From Pseudohalocynthiibacter aestuariivivens (GTDB lineage Bacteria; Pseudomonadota; Alphaproteobacteria; Rhodobacterales; Rhodobacteraceae): a stretch of DNA of 64,000 bases. Shown one piece after another: positions 8,302 through 16,146 of this stretch. The stretch covers positions 45,526 through 109,525 of the forward strand of contig NZ_JAGFNU010000014.1 of NCBI RefSeq assembly GCF_018457175.1, in the 5' to 3' direction. Each line of letters opens with the position of its first letter. Position 1 is the stretch's first letter. The notes under the pieces were generated by a model, which worked only from the letters and a program-made list of their open reading frames with translations, was not told where the DNA came from and made no database searches. A program made the position numbers and the translations under genes.

Positions 8302-9500
8302 GCAAAGTACAAGAGCAGTATGAGGTCTTTCCGTACCCTGAACGTGACCCAAAAGATGAAAAAAAGCGGCTCGTTACCGGTTCACCTTCGCATCCGCTGG
8401 AAATTGATCATTTCGTATTTGGGGGCAAGCGTGATTGGTCAAAACCGCTGCGTGCGCTGGTTGCGGGGGGTGGCACAGGGGATGCGCTGATCCAGTTGGC
8501 GCAGGTGCTGAGTTCTGTAAACCGCCCTTATGAAATCACCTATATTGATCTCTCGTCTGCGTCACGCCAGATTGCTGAAAAACGTGCAGGCATCAGAGGT
8601 TTGAAAAACATCAATTTCGTGACCGGTAGCCTACTCGACGTGGCTGAGTTTGGCTTGTTTGACTATATTGATTGCTGTGGTGTTTTGCATCACTTGCCCG
8701 AACCCCAGCTTGGGTTTGATGCCCTGGCAGCCGCGCTCGCGCCAAGGGGCGGGTTGGGTTTTATGGTTTATGCACCTTACGGGCGAAACGGGGTTTATCC
8801 GCTGCAGGAAGCCTTTAGTCAGCTGCTTGATGGTTTGTCTCCTGAAAACCAATTGGCGCAGGCAAAAAAAATATTCCGTGCACTGCCAGACGGACATCCG
8901 TTTAAGCGTAATCCACATCTTGATGATTACAATCAAAGTGATGCGGGGTTCTTTGATTTGTTGCTTCATAGTCAGGACCGCCCCTATACCGTGAGGGATA
9001 TAACTGAAGCGCTGAACCATGCCGGGTTGGGTTTGGTATCATTCACCCAGCCAGCGCTTTACGATCCGTCGCCATTGTTGCCGGATGGTTGCTTGGCGCC
9101 AGAAGATAGAACCGACGCGATGGAGATTGCGGAAAAACTGCGTGGGACAATAAAAACCCATGTCGGTTATGCGACCCGGATCGCCCAAGCGCCTGATGCG
9201 CTCGCAAAACACAGTGATCCCAACCAGATTCCACATATGAAAGGGGTGAATCCGCAGGCGCTGGCACGTGAAGTGGCGTCTAAGGGGCAGCTTCGTGTGG
9301 TTTTGGGTGCCGATAAAACCATTCTGAAAATTCCAAAGAACGCCGCACCATTGCTGGCACAGGTAGACGGTCGGAAATCCTTGGGTTTGATCGCAAAAAC
9401 AGTGGAGCTGGATCAATTCAGTTTCAACGCGCAGTGGGGACCTGCGGCCAAGGCATTGGCAGGATATGGGCTTTTGCTTTATTCCCGGTTGCTTGTTTGA
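8298..9500 (+). CDS. SAM-dependent methyltransferase, class I
   Basis: 400 residues. The first two thirds form a Rossmann methyltransferase: motif I LVAGGGTGDALIQLA, an acidic motif II ending YIDLSSAS, then FDYIDCCGVLHHLPEP as motif IV and a LAPRGGLGFMVYAPYG post-motif strand. The N-terminal VQEQYEVFPYPERDP segment is a known lead-in of a subgroup of these enzymes. The last 130 residues are not part of the core fold and resemble a small helical module. The substrate cannot be read from sequence. Four-base overlap with the DUF3445 gene indicates joint expression, and the start has GAGGTGGG upstream. Confidence 0.85.
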   Translation: MSKVQEQYEVFPYPERDPKDEKKRLVTGSPSHPLEIDHFVFGGKRDWSKPLRALVAGGGTGDALIQLAQVLSSVNRPYEITYIDLSSASRQIAEKRAGIRGLKNINFVTGSLLDVAEFGLFDYIDCCGVLHHLPEPQLGFDALAAALAPRGGLGFMVYAPYGRNGVYPLQEAFSQLLDGLSPENQLAQAKKIFRALPDGHPFKRNPHLDDYNQSDAGFFDLLLHSQDRPYTVRDITEALNHAGLGLVSFTQPALYDPSPLLPDGCLAPEDRTDAMEIAEKLRGTIKTHVGYATRIAQAPDALAKHSDPNQIPHMKGVNPQALAREVASKGQLRVVLGADKTILKIPKNAAPLLAQVDGRKSLGLIAKTVELDQFSFNAQWGPAAKALAGYGLLLYSRLLV

Positions 9501-9552
9501 CTTTAGACAGTCTTTCTATCCGGCTTGCTGATTTCGAGGACGTGTCAGGGTT

Positions 9553-10626
9553 CTAAACTGACCCGAAGGGCAGCCGGCTTAACAGTGTATTGCCCTCTGG
9601 GTTGTCTTCCACCGTTCCATCATCGAACAAGGGCTTGCGAGGATCGCCCCGAAAAACAATTTTTAGCAAAGCTTCCTGTGTCATGACCTGTGCAGGCCTC
9701 TTAAAGGTCACTGCAGATCTCGGGGCCAAGCTTTCCGGTCGTTGAGACCGGTCTTTTTTGATTGGTTTTGGTTTTGGTTTTTGGGTGTGTAAATAGGTAA
9801 GTTCTACAATGCCGTTCGGATGATCGTCATCAGGGGCGATATGGTTCACACGCACCTGATTCTTTTTATCACGTCCGAAACACTCACCGTCTGGCATTAT
9901 TTCGCCTGTGTTTCGGTGGTACGCCATGAATTCGCTCAGATGTTCAAAAGCTTTCTCAAATGGCAGGAAGGTTTCATTATAAACCAGCGGTTTGCCGATA
10001 AATTGTGAAATATGATCGACACGAAATCCTGCAAGCAATGTGTCGTCCAGCTTTTCACCACTTGAAAACGGTTTTGGATGGACATAAAGCGCCAGCGGAA
10101 AATCAATATCACGCATCGACAGAAATTGTTGTGGGCAGAACATCTGTTTTGATTGGTGCCACAGAACCGCGTCAGGCTTATTGAAAGAAATGAGCGACGT
10201 AACGGCGTTTTGGCAGAGGTTCAGCTTTGTTTGAAAAGTTTCCGAAGTATTATTTTCGGAAGGCGAAGGGGTTTCACTGATCTGCGGTGCGCAATCCTGC
10301 CCGTCCCAGACCGTTACGGATATGTGCTTAGTATGGCCACTTATGATTGCTGTCATCTCAGCATGGCTCAGGGATGTCACTGGGGAGTTCAGAACATCGC
10401 TGAATTTTTCGGCAGTAAGCGGCTGGTCTTCATCACGAATCCGGATTGAAAACTCACCGTTAGAGTATACGGCGTAGACACCCGTTTCAATTTCGGTCGT
10501 TTCAAATTGAAGCTTTGTCTCGGAAAGATGCGCGTTTAACAAAGCATTGAGTTGTTTAAAATTCACGGGCTCCAAGCTGTGATACAAAAGAGCCGCTTCT
10601 ATTTTATCTGGGCAATTCAAGGTCAT
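9553..10626 (-). CDS. Conserved-looking protein of unknown function
   Basis: 357 residues; I do not recognise the family. The chain is soluble: no signal peptide and no hydrophobic segment. A middle part (about 160-270) has a dense, ordered look (DIDFPLALYVHPKPF, GFRVDHISQFIGKPLV, EHLSEFMAYHRNTGE), while residues 115-135 (Ser/Thr/Glu-rich) and 285-320 (Lys/Pro-rich, KPKPKPIKKD) look disordered. Base usage is slightly more AT-rich than its neighbours. It is convergent with the methyltransferase gene, 52 bases apart, and lies downstream of the glnA terminator on the same strand, so it probably has its own promoter in 10627-10710. Confidence 0.7.
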   Translation of the reverse strand: MTLNCPDKIEAALLYHSLEPVNFKQLNALLNAHLSETKLQFETTEIETGVYAVYSNGEFSIRIRDEDQPLTAEKFSDVLNSPVTSLSHAEMTAIISGHTKHISVTVWDGQDCAPQISETPSPSENNTSETFQTKLNLCQNAVTSLISFNKPDAVLWHQSKQMFCPQQFLSMRDIDFPLALYVHPKPFSSGEKLDDTLLAGFRVDHISQFIGKPLVYNETFLPFEKAFEHLSEFMAYHRNTGEIMPDGECFGRDKKNQVRVNHIAPDDDHPNGIVELTYLHTQKPKPKPIKKDRSQRPESLAPRSAVTFKRPAQVMTQEALLKIVFRGDPRKPLFDDGTVEDNPEGNTLLSRLPFGSV

Positions 10627-10710
10627 GGGCAGTCTGCCTTAAGATGTTTCAACCTCAACCTAGGGGCGAAATAGGCCGGAAATCAGGCAGATTGCAGGAA
10701 TTCCAAAGGC

Positions 10711-10743
10711 AAAAGAAAAAGGGCGCCCAACTGAGCGCCCTTT
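10711..10743 (-). terminator. Intrinsic terminator of glnA
   Basis: On the minus strand a 9-bp stem (AAAGGGCGC / GCGCCCTTT, arms 10718-10726 and 10735-10743, 8-base loop) is followed by a T-rich tract (TTTTTCTTTT). It lies 37 bases after the glnA stop. Confidence 0.85.
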
Positions 10744-10779
10744 CTAATCTGTCTTGAGATGGGGCAAGGCCCACCAAAG

Positions 10780-12186
10780 TTAGCAGCTGTAATACATCTT
10801 GAATTCAACGGGATGCGGTGTGTGCTCGTAAGCGTAAACCTCTTCCCATTTCAGTGCGATGTAGCCATCGATCTGGTCCTTGGTGAACACGTCACCGGCC
10901 AAAAGAAAGTCATGGTCTGCCTCGAGGCTGTCCAGTGCTTCGCGCAGGGAGGCACAAACAGTTGGGATTTCAGCCAGCTCTTCAGGTGGCAGATCATATA
11001 GGTCTTTGTCTGATGCCGGGCCCGGATCAATCTTGTTTTTGATACCGTCAAGGCCAGCCATCAGCAACGCGGCAAAGCAAAGGTATGGGTTAGCTGCCGG
11101 ATCAGGGAAGCGTGCTTCTACACGTTTTGCTTTCGGGCTTTCTGTCCATGGAATACGTACGCAACCAGACCGGTTACGTGCAGAGTAGGCCCGCAGAACA
11201 GGGGCTTCAAAGCCGGGGATCAGGCGTTTGTAGCTGTTTGTCGACGGGTTGGTGAACGCGTTCAGTGTTTTCGCGTGTTTCAGGATACCGCCAATGAACC
11301 AAAGTGCTTCACTTGAAAGATCAGCATATTTATCGCCAGAGAACAGCGGCTTGCCGTCTTTCCAGATTGACATGTTCACGTGCATCCCGGTGCCGTTGTC
11401 GCCAGAGATCGGCTTTGGCATGAAAGTCGCCGATTTACCGTAGGCATGTGCAACGTTGTGGATGATGTATTTGTACTTCTGAAGCTCGTCTGCCTGATGG
11501 GTCAGTGTGCCAAAGATCAGCCCAAGCTCGTGCTGACAAGACGCAACCTCGTGGTGGTGCTTGTCAACTTTCATCCCGATGCGTTTCATGGTGGACAGCA
11601 TTTCAGACCGGATGTCTTGTGCGTCGTCAATCGGATTAACCGGGAAATAGCCACCTTTGATACCGGGGCGATGGCCCATATTGCCCATTTCGTACTGGGT
11701 GTCTGTGTTCCATGACGCGTCCTGGGCGTCGATCTCGTAAGATACCTTGTTCATCTCAACGCTATAGCGCACGTCATCGAACAGGAAGAACTCAGCTTCC
11801 GGGCCCATGTAGGCGACATCACCGATACCTGTTGATTTCAGATAAGCTTCGGCTTTTTGCGCTGTTCCGCGCGGGTCACGCTCGTAAGGCTCGCCCGTGT
11901 CTGGCTCGACAACGGAACAATGCACAGCGAGTGTTTTTTCCGCATAGAAAGGGTCGATATATGCAGACGATGGATCAAGCATCAGTTTCATGTCAGACGC
12001 TTCGATTGACTTCCAGCCAGCGATGGAAGAGCCGTCAAACATGAAGCCTTCTTCCAGAAAATCCTCATCAACCAGATCCGCGATAACGGTTACATGTTGA
12101 AGCTTGCCGCGCGGGTCTGTGAACCGCACGTCGACATATTCAACATCTTCATCTTTTATCAGCTTAAGAACGTCAGCGTTGTTCAT
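10780..12186 (-). CDS. glnA: Glutamine synthetase, type I
   Basis: 468 residues, the standard GSI length. It makes glutamine from glutamate, ammonia and ATP as a dodecamer. Visible motifs: [10 protein letters not shown], the metal-binding [22 protein letters not shown], the glycine-rich ATP loop [16 protein letters not shown], and the C-terminal [13 protein letters not shown] adenylylation site with Tyr397 ([10 protein letters not shown]), so activity should be controlled by GlnE adenylylation. AAAGGA precedes the start. It follows glnB by 51 bases on the same strand, the usual alphaproteobacterial glnBA operon, and is closed by a terminator. Confidence 0.98.
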   Translation of the reverse strand: MNNADVLKLIKDEDVEYVDVRFTDPRGKLQHVTVIADLVDEDFLEEGFMFDGSSIAGWKSIEASDMKLMLDPSSAYIDPFYAEKTLAVHCSVVEPDTGEPYERDPRGTAQKAEAYLKSTGIGDVAYMGPEAEFFLFDDVRYSVEMNKVSYEIDAQDASWNTDTQYEMGNMGHRPGIKGGYFPVNPIDDAQDIRSEMLSTMKRIGMKVDKHHHEVASCQHELGLIFGTLTHQADELQKYKYIIHNVAHAYGKSATFMPKPISGDNGTGMHVNMSIWKDGKPLFSGDKYADLSSEALWFIGGILKHAKTLNAFTNPSTNSYKRLIPGFEAPVLRAYSARNRSGCVRIPWTESPKAKRVEARFPDPAANPYLCFAALLMAGLDGIKNKIDPGPASDKDLYDLPPEELAEIPTVCASLREALDSLEADHDFLLAGDVFTKDQIDGYIALKWEEVYAYEHTPHPVEFKMYYSC

Positions 12187-12237
12187 AAGGGTTTCCTTTT
12201 CTTTCGTGTGTTCGTTGAAGCGGAAATATCCGCAGAG

Positions 12238-12618
<381 letters not shown>

Positions 12619-12704
12619 TCAATGAGGCGCGACAATTGGCTAAGATGGCGCAGGTGCAGGCATTTGAATGATTTTAAGGCAAATGCATAAAAAATAAACA
12701 AATT

Positions 12705-12719
12705 GCACAATTGTTGTGC
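12705..12719. promoter_or_regulatory. NtrC-like binding site between glnB and nnr
   Basis: GCAC-N7-GTGC is read at 12705-12719, with the wider inverted repeat GCACAA / TTGTGC. This agrees with the core and spacing of enterobacterial and alphaproteobacterial NtrC sites. It lies 129 bases upstream of the glnB start and 26 bases upstream of the nnr start; nitrogen control of glnBA is the more likely use. Confidence 0.55.
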
Positions 12720-12744
12720 GGTTTATGAAAAGGGCCAAAGAGCC

Positions 12745-14385
12745 ATGACAGAATTGCTGACCGCCGCGCAAATGCGAGAGATCGAACAGGCCGCAATCGC
12801 CTCGGGCGAAGTGACAGGGCTAGAGCTGATGGAACACGCCGGGCGCGGCGTGGTCGAGGCGATATTCGAGGAATGGCCAGAGCTTGCGAAAACCTCACAC
12901 AAAGCGGTGGTATTGTGCGGCCCCGGCAACAACGGTGGCGACGGGTTTGTCGTCGCGCGCCTGTTGAAGGAATGGGGCTGGGAGGTGGAGGTTTTCCTTT
13001 ACGGAGATCCCGAAAAACTGCCGCCGGATGCGAAGGTGAATTGTGCGCGGTGGTTGGAGATGGGGGAGGTCGGTACATTTGAAGAAGCGCCAAAATACAC
13101 GCATGAAGCGGATATTTTTGTGGACGGTTTGTTTGGCACTGGCTTGCAACGCCCGCTTGAAGGAGCGGTTTTCGACTGGGCAGCAGATCGCACGGCTGAC
13201 CCGTACGTTGCGGCTAGAACTGTTGCCATAGATATCCCTTCAGGGCTTTGTAGCGATAGCGGTCGTGAGCTGAACTTGAGTACGGAAACCGTTCTTGCCG
13301 GGCTAACAGTATCGTTTCACACGCCGAAGTTGGGTCACTACCTAGCTTGGGGGTCATTCAAATCTGGTAAGACAGTTGTGGCTGATATTGGATTGCGCCA
13401 CATCGTTACAAGCGAAACCGCCGTATTGAACGAGATGCGAGATGGCGGCATCCTGGGTAAGGCGACGTTGGCACACAAATATTCGGAAGGCCACGCGCTG
13501 ATCCTCTCAGGTGGTTCCGGTAAAACCGGAGCGGCACGTATGGCGGCGAGGGGAGCTTTGCGTATTGGGGCAGGATTGGTGACGGTCGGTAGCCCGCCAG
13601 AAGCTCTGCAGGAAAACGCCAGTCATCTGACCGCGATTATGCTGAAACTTATCGCGGATGCTGAAGGTTTGGCGGAGGTTCTGGAAGACAAGCGTCTGAA
13701 CGCGCTTTGCCTTGGGCCCGGTTTGGGGACGGGCGAGGCGCAGGCGGCGCTTGTTGCGACAGCGTTGAAACCAAATCCCCCGGGTCGTGAACGATCCGGG
13801 ATGCGACCGACCCGCCCCCAAGGGCGGGCGCATTCTGCACCCACCCCCGGGCCGGACGCATCATTGCCCTTGCGTTCGATCGTTCTGGATGCTGATGCGC
13901 TGACGCTTATCGCGGGCGATGCTACTCTTTTCTCTGCACTGCATGACCAATGTGTCCTCACCCCACATGCCGGTGAATTCGCGCGTCTGTTCCCGGATAT
14001 TGCTGAGAAACTGAACGCTCCGGCGACCAAAGGTCCGGCCTATTCCAAGGTCGATGCGACGCGCGAGGCCGCAAAACGGGCAGGGTGCGTGGTGCTGTTC
14101 AAAGGGCCGGACACGGTGATTGCAGACCCGTCGGGGCGTTGTTCCATTAATTCAGCCCACTACGAACGCGCGGCCCCATGGCTCGCCACAGCCGGGTCAG
14201 GGGATGTGCTGGCCGGGTTCATCACCGGGTTGCTCGCCCGCGGATTTGCTCCAATGGAAGCCGCAGAAACCGCCGCCTGGCTGCATGTGGAATGTGCGCG
14301 CAGTTTTGGCCCCGGTCTGATTGCGGAGGATTTGCCCGAAGAACTGCCAAAGGTGTTTCGCGCGCTTGAGATCGACAAAACCTAG
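12745..14385 (+). CDS. nnr: Bifunctional NAD(P)H-hydrate epimerase / ADP-dependent dehydratase
   Basis: 546 residues from ATG 12745; the upstream TTG of the open frame overlaps the NtrC-like palindrome and is unlikely. The enzyme repairs damaged NADHX/NADPHX. The N-terminal YjeF epimerase half has the LMEHAGRGV helix, the CGPGNNGGDGFVVAR loop and DGLFGTGL. The C-terminal ribokinase-like dehydratase half has SGGSGKTGAARMAA, LGPGLGTG, VLDADAL, LTPHAGEFARLF, FKGPDTVI and the ATAGSGDVLAG signature. Between LGPGLGTG and the VLDADAL strand there are about 30 extra residues rich in Pro, Gly and Arg. They are encoded by a palindromic repeat (13774-13857) and keep the frame open. Its 3' end overlaps the convergent Hint gene by 4 bases. 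Confidence 0.95.
   Translation: MTELLTAAQMREIEQAAIASGEVTGLELMEHAGRGVVEAIFEEWPELAKTSHKAVVLCGPGNNGGDGFVVARLLKEWGWEVEVFLYGDPEKLPPDAKVNCARWLEMGEVGTFEEAPKYTHEADIFVDGLFGTGLQRPLEGAVFDWAADRTADPYVAARTVAIDIPSGLCSDSGRELNLSTETVLAGLTVSFHTPKLGHYLAWGSFKSGKTVVADIGLRHIVTSETAVLNEMRDGGILGKATLAHKYSEGHALILSGGSGKTGAARMAARGALRIGAGLVTVGSPPEALQENASHLTAIMLKLIADAEGLAEVLEDKRLNALCLGPGLGTGEAQAALVATALKPNPPGRERSGMRPTRPQGRAHSAPTPGPDASLPLRSIVLDADALTLIAGDATLFSALHDQCVLTPHAGEFARLFPDIAEKLNAPATKGPAYSKVDATREAAKRAGCVVLFKGPDTVIADPSGRCSINSAHYERAAPWLATAGSGDVLAGFITGLLARGFAPMEAAETAAWLHVECARSFGPGLIAEDLPEELPKVFRALEIDKT
13774..13857. repeat. Palindromic repeat element inserted in frame in nnr
   Basis: Two adjacent hairpins are visible. The first has 10-bp arms CCCGGGTCGT / ACGATCCGGG (13779-13800 region, one G-T pair). 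The second is CCCGCCC / GGGCGGG with a CCAA loop, flanked by ATGCG and CGCAT. The block is far more GC-rich than the rest of nnr and codes for a low-complexity Pro/Gly/Arg stretch at a surface-loop position. It looks like a dispersed intergenic palindromic unit that has landed in a gene without breaking the frame. I see no second copy in this window. Confidence 0.6.
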
Positions 14386-15413
14386 ATCGAGAGCACTGCA
14401 CTTTCCCAAGCTTTCAGGGAAGGTCGCGCAGAAGGCCCGTAAGCGACGAACTCAGGGAACAGCGCGTAAAATTCTTCCTGCGAGTCTTGGGAAAATGCGC
14501 CAAGATTGTTTGGCGCAGGGTGGTAGCTTTCGCTTGGTAACCCGTCTGAAAATACGATCTGATGCCGTTCAAACAAAATGTGGATGTACGATATGCCGTT
14601 CTCGGGCGTGATGCGCCTAATTGTTTGGTCATTGATCTGGTGCTTCGCCGGCACCAGAAGTTCACTTTCGCCGTAGAAATATTCGGCCCGCCAATCATCC
14701 AGCAACACGCGGTGTTGTGGTGAAACAACCATGTCACGCGATGGGCGGTTTGGGCCAAGGCTGCCCTTTCGGATCATAACCGGTCGCAGTTGCGGCGCGA
14801 TATGCAGATCCAACGCAGACAGTTGCAAGCAACCTCTCCAGAGAACCTGCTGCGGGCCGTCGTCACGCGTAAGCAGCCAGTCGCCGGTGGCAACTGTTTC
14901 GACAGGAACTGGACCATCAGGTGCGTCAAGCATTGTGCCGGGTGTAAAGCATGGTACCGCCAGATTAGTCTCATTGACCGCACCACCCGCGTTTCCTTCG
15001 CTGGCGTCGTCAATCAGCAAGGAGACATTGCCGGGGGGAACACCATTGGGTCCAAACCATGCGACACCTTCGATGGTTGCATAGGATGGATAGCTGTCGC
15101 GCACATTGAACCCCAGCCCTTCATAAGTGACGCCGTCGTAGGTTGCGGTAAACTTGTACTCGGCCTCAACGCGCGTGTTTGCGGCATAGGTCACGCCATT
15201 CAGCGTTGTTTCGGACTGAAGCCTTTGTGAGCCATCATTGTCCGCAAAGAAACCTTCGTTATCGTCGATCACGATAGGCTGATAAGTATTGTCGTTTATT
15301 GTCAGGGTTTTTCCAACCAGATGCGAGCCATCACCCTGCGTGATACCGTCAAGCTGCCCTGACGAGAGCGTTATATTATCGTCGGGCAGAACCCATACGG
15401 TGTATTGCGGCAT
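14382..15413 (-). CDS. Hint-domain (hedgehog/intein-like) protein
   Basis: 343 residues from ATG 15413 (a longer frame starts at 15434 without support). Residues 1-150 are a beta-rich, Asp/Gly/Thr-rich region of unknown role. The Hint domain begins at VPCFTPGT with the candidate nucleophile Cys155, continues with PVPVETVATGDWLLT and has the block-B-like SPQHRVLL. The usual splice-junction Asn/Cys at the C-terminus is not seen, so protein splicing is unlikely; cleavage at the Hint Cys is the family expectation. Such proteins are abundant in Rhodobacterales and often exported by type I secretion. The gene is convergent with nnr. Confidence 0.88.
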   Translation of the reverse strand: MPQYTVWVLPDDNITLSSGQLDGITQGDGSHLVGKTLTINDNTYQPIVIDDNEGFFADNDGSQRLQSETTLNGVTYAANTRVEAEYKFTATYDGVTYEGLGFNVRDSYPSYATIEGVAWFGPNGVPPGNVSLLIDDASEGNAGGAVNETNLAVPCFTPGTMLDAPDGPVPVETVATGDWLLTRDDGPQQVLWRGCLQLSALDLHIAPQLRPVMIRKGSLGPNRPSRDMVVSPQHRVLLDDWRAEYFYGESELLVPAKHQINDQTIRRITPENGISYIHILFERHQIVFSDGLPSESYHPAPNNLGAFSQDSQEEFYALFPEFVAYGPSARPSLKAWESAVLSI

Positions 15414-15648
15414 CGTGTTTCCCGATTGAAACAAAATAGAACATTCCCGACAAGCTTATGAACTTCAAGCTGCCAAGGGTCCAATCTGAAATTTATTACC
15501 ATAATCCCGATTAAGAAAGACCTTCGGATGAATGGGAGAATTTAGCAGAGTGAGGTGTTGTAAAAAGAGTTGCGGAGGGGTCTTCCCTCTGGTCTGTGGC
15601 TTTGTTAGAAGGCGGGCAGAATCTTGGGCAGACTTTGCTGTTCCATGT

Positions 15649-15733
15649 GCGGGTGTGGCGGAATTGGTAGACGCACCAGATTTAGGTTCTGGCGCCGTGA
15701 GGCGTGGGGGTTCAAGTCCCTTCACCCGCACCA
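15649..15733 (+). tRNA. tRNA-Leu (UAG anticodon)
   Basis: An 85-base cloverleaf with acceptor arms GCGGGTG / CACCCGC, discriminator A and encoded CCA. The anticodon stem CCAGA / TCTGG encloses TTTAGGT, giving anticodon UAG for CUA leucine codons. The long variable arm (GCGCCGTGAGGCGT) is typical of class II tRNAs, and GGTTCAAGTCC is the T loop. Confidence 0.97.
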
Positions 15734-15803
15734 TTTTCTTTCAAATGATTGACCGATGATATCTTACCGATAGGATAGTTTGGCATTTGTTGAGGAAATC
15801 GAA

Positions 15804-16052
15804 ATGACCGGACTGACGCCTGCAAACGAAAATCCTTGGCATGTTCTGGCGACAATAAAAGGTGCGTTCGAAAGAGGCACCCCGAATTCGGATGTTGTGG
15901 CAATACGAGAAAATTCTGCGACAAATTCCGCACTTTCCCATGCCGCCAAATCGCTTGCGCCGGCGATAATAAGTTTGTTCAACAATCTGCACTTCACGAA
16001 TGGCACCTATACGCGCCATTCCTTGACCGAACAGCACTTCAACCTGCCGTAA
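15804..16052 (+). CDS. Small hypothetical protein
   Basis: 82 residues from ATG 15804. A GAGG lies 8 bases upstream, which supports the start over the TTG at 15780. The opening TGLTPANENPWHVLATIKGAFE resembles the lead-in of some bacterial pentapeptide-repeat proteins, but no repeat follows. No signal peptide or membrane segment is visible. Frames on the opposite strand here lack ribosome binding sites. The call is uncertain: it could be a remnant of a longer gene. Confidence 0.45.
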   Translation: MTGLTPANENPWHVLATIKGAFERGTPNSDVVAIRENSATNSALSHAAKSLAPAIISLFNNLHFTNGTYTRHSLTEQHFNLP

Positions 16053-16100
16053 TTTAGCAATAATTTCTTTAGGCTTGCGGCGTTTTTTTCCGTCTTTGAT

Positions 16101-16123
16101 CCTCTATTTCCTGACTATAGAGG
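16101..16123. terminator. Hairpin between the small orf and fdsA
   Basis: CCTCTAT (16101-16107) and ATAGAGG (16117-16123) form a 7-bp stem with a 9-base loop. It lies 24 bases past the fdsA stop on the minus strand. There is no clear U-run on either side, so termination here is only a possibility. Confidence 0.3.
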
Positions 16124-16146
16124 CGGACCATTTCAGTGGGGGAGGA

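Noticed and set aside
15465..15734. 89-residue frame on the minus strand over tRNA-Leu
   Set aside because: It reads the antisense of the tRNA gene; such frames are a known false gene type.
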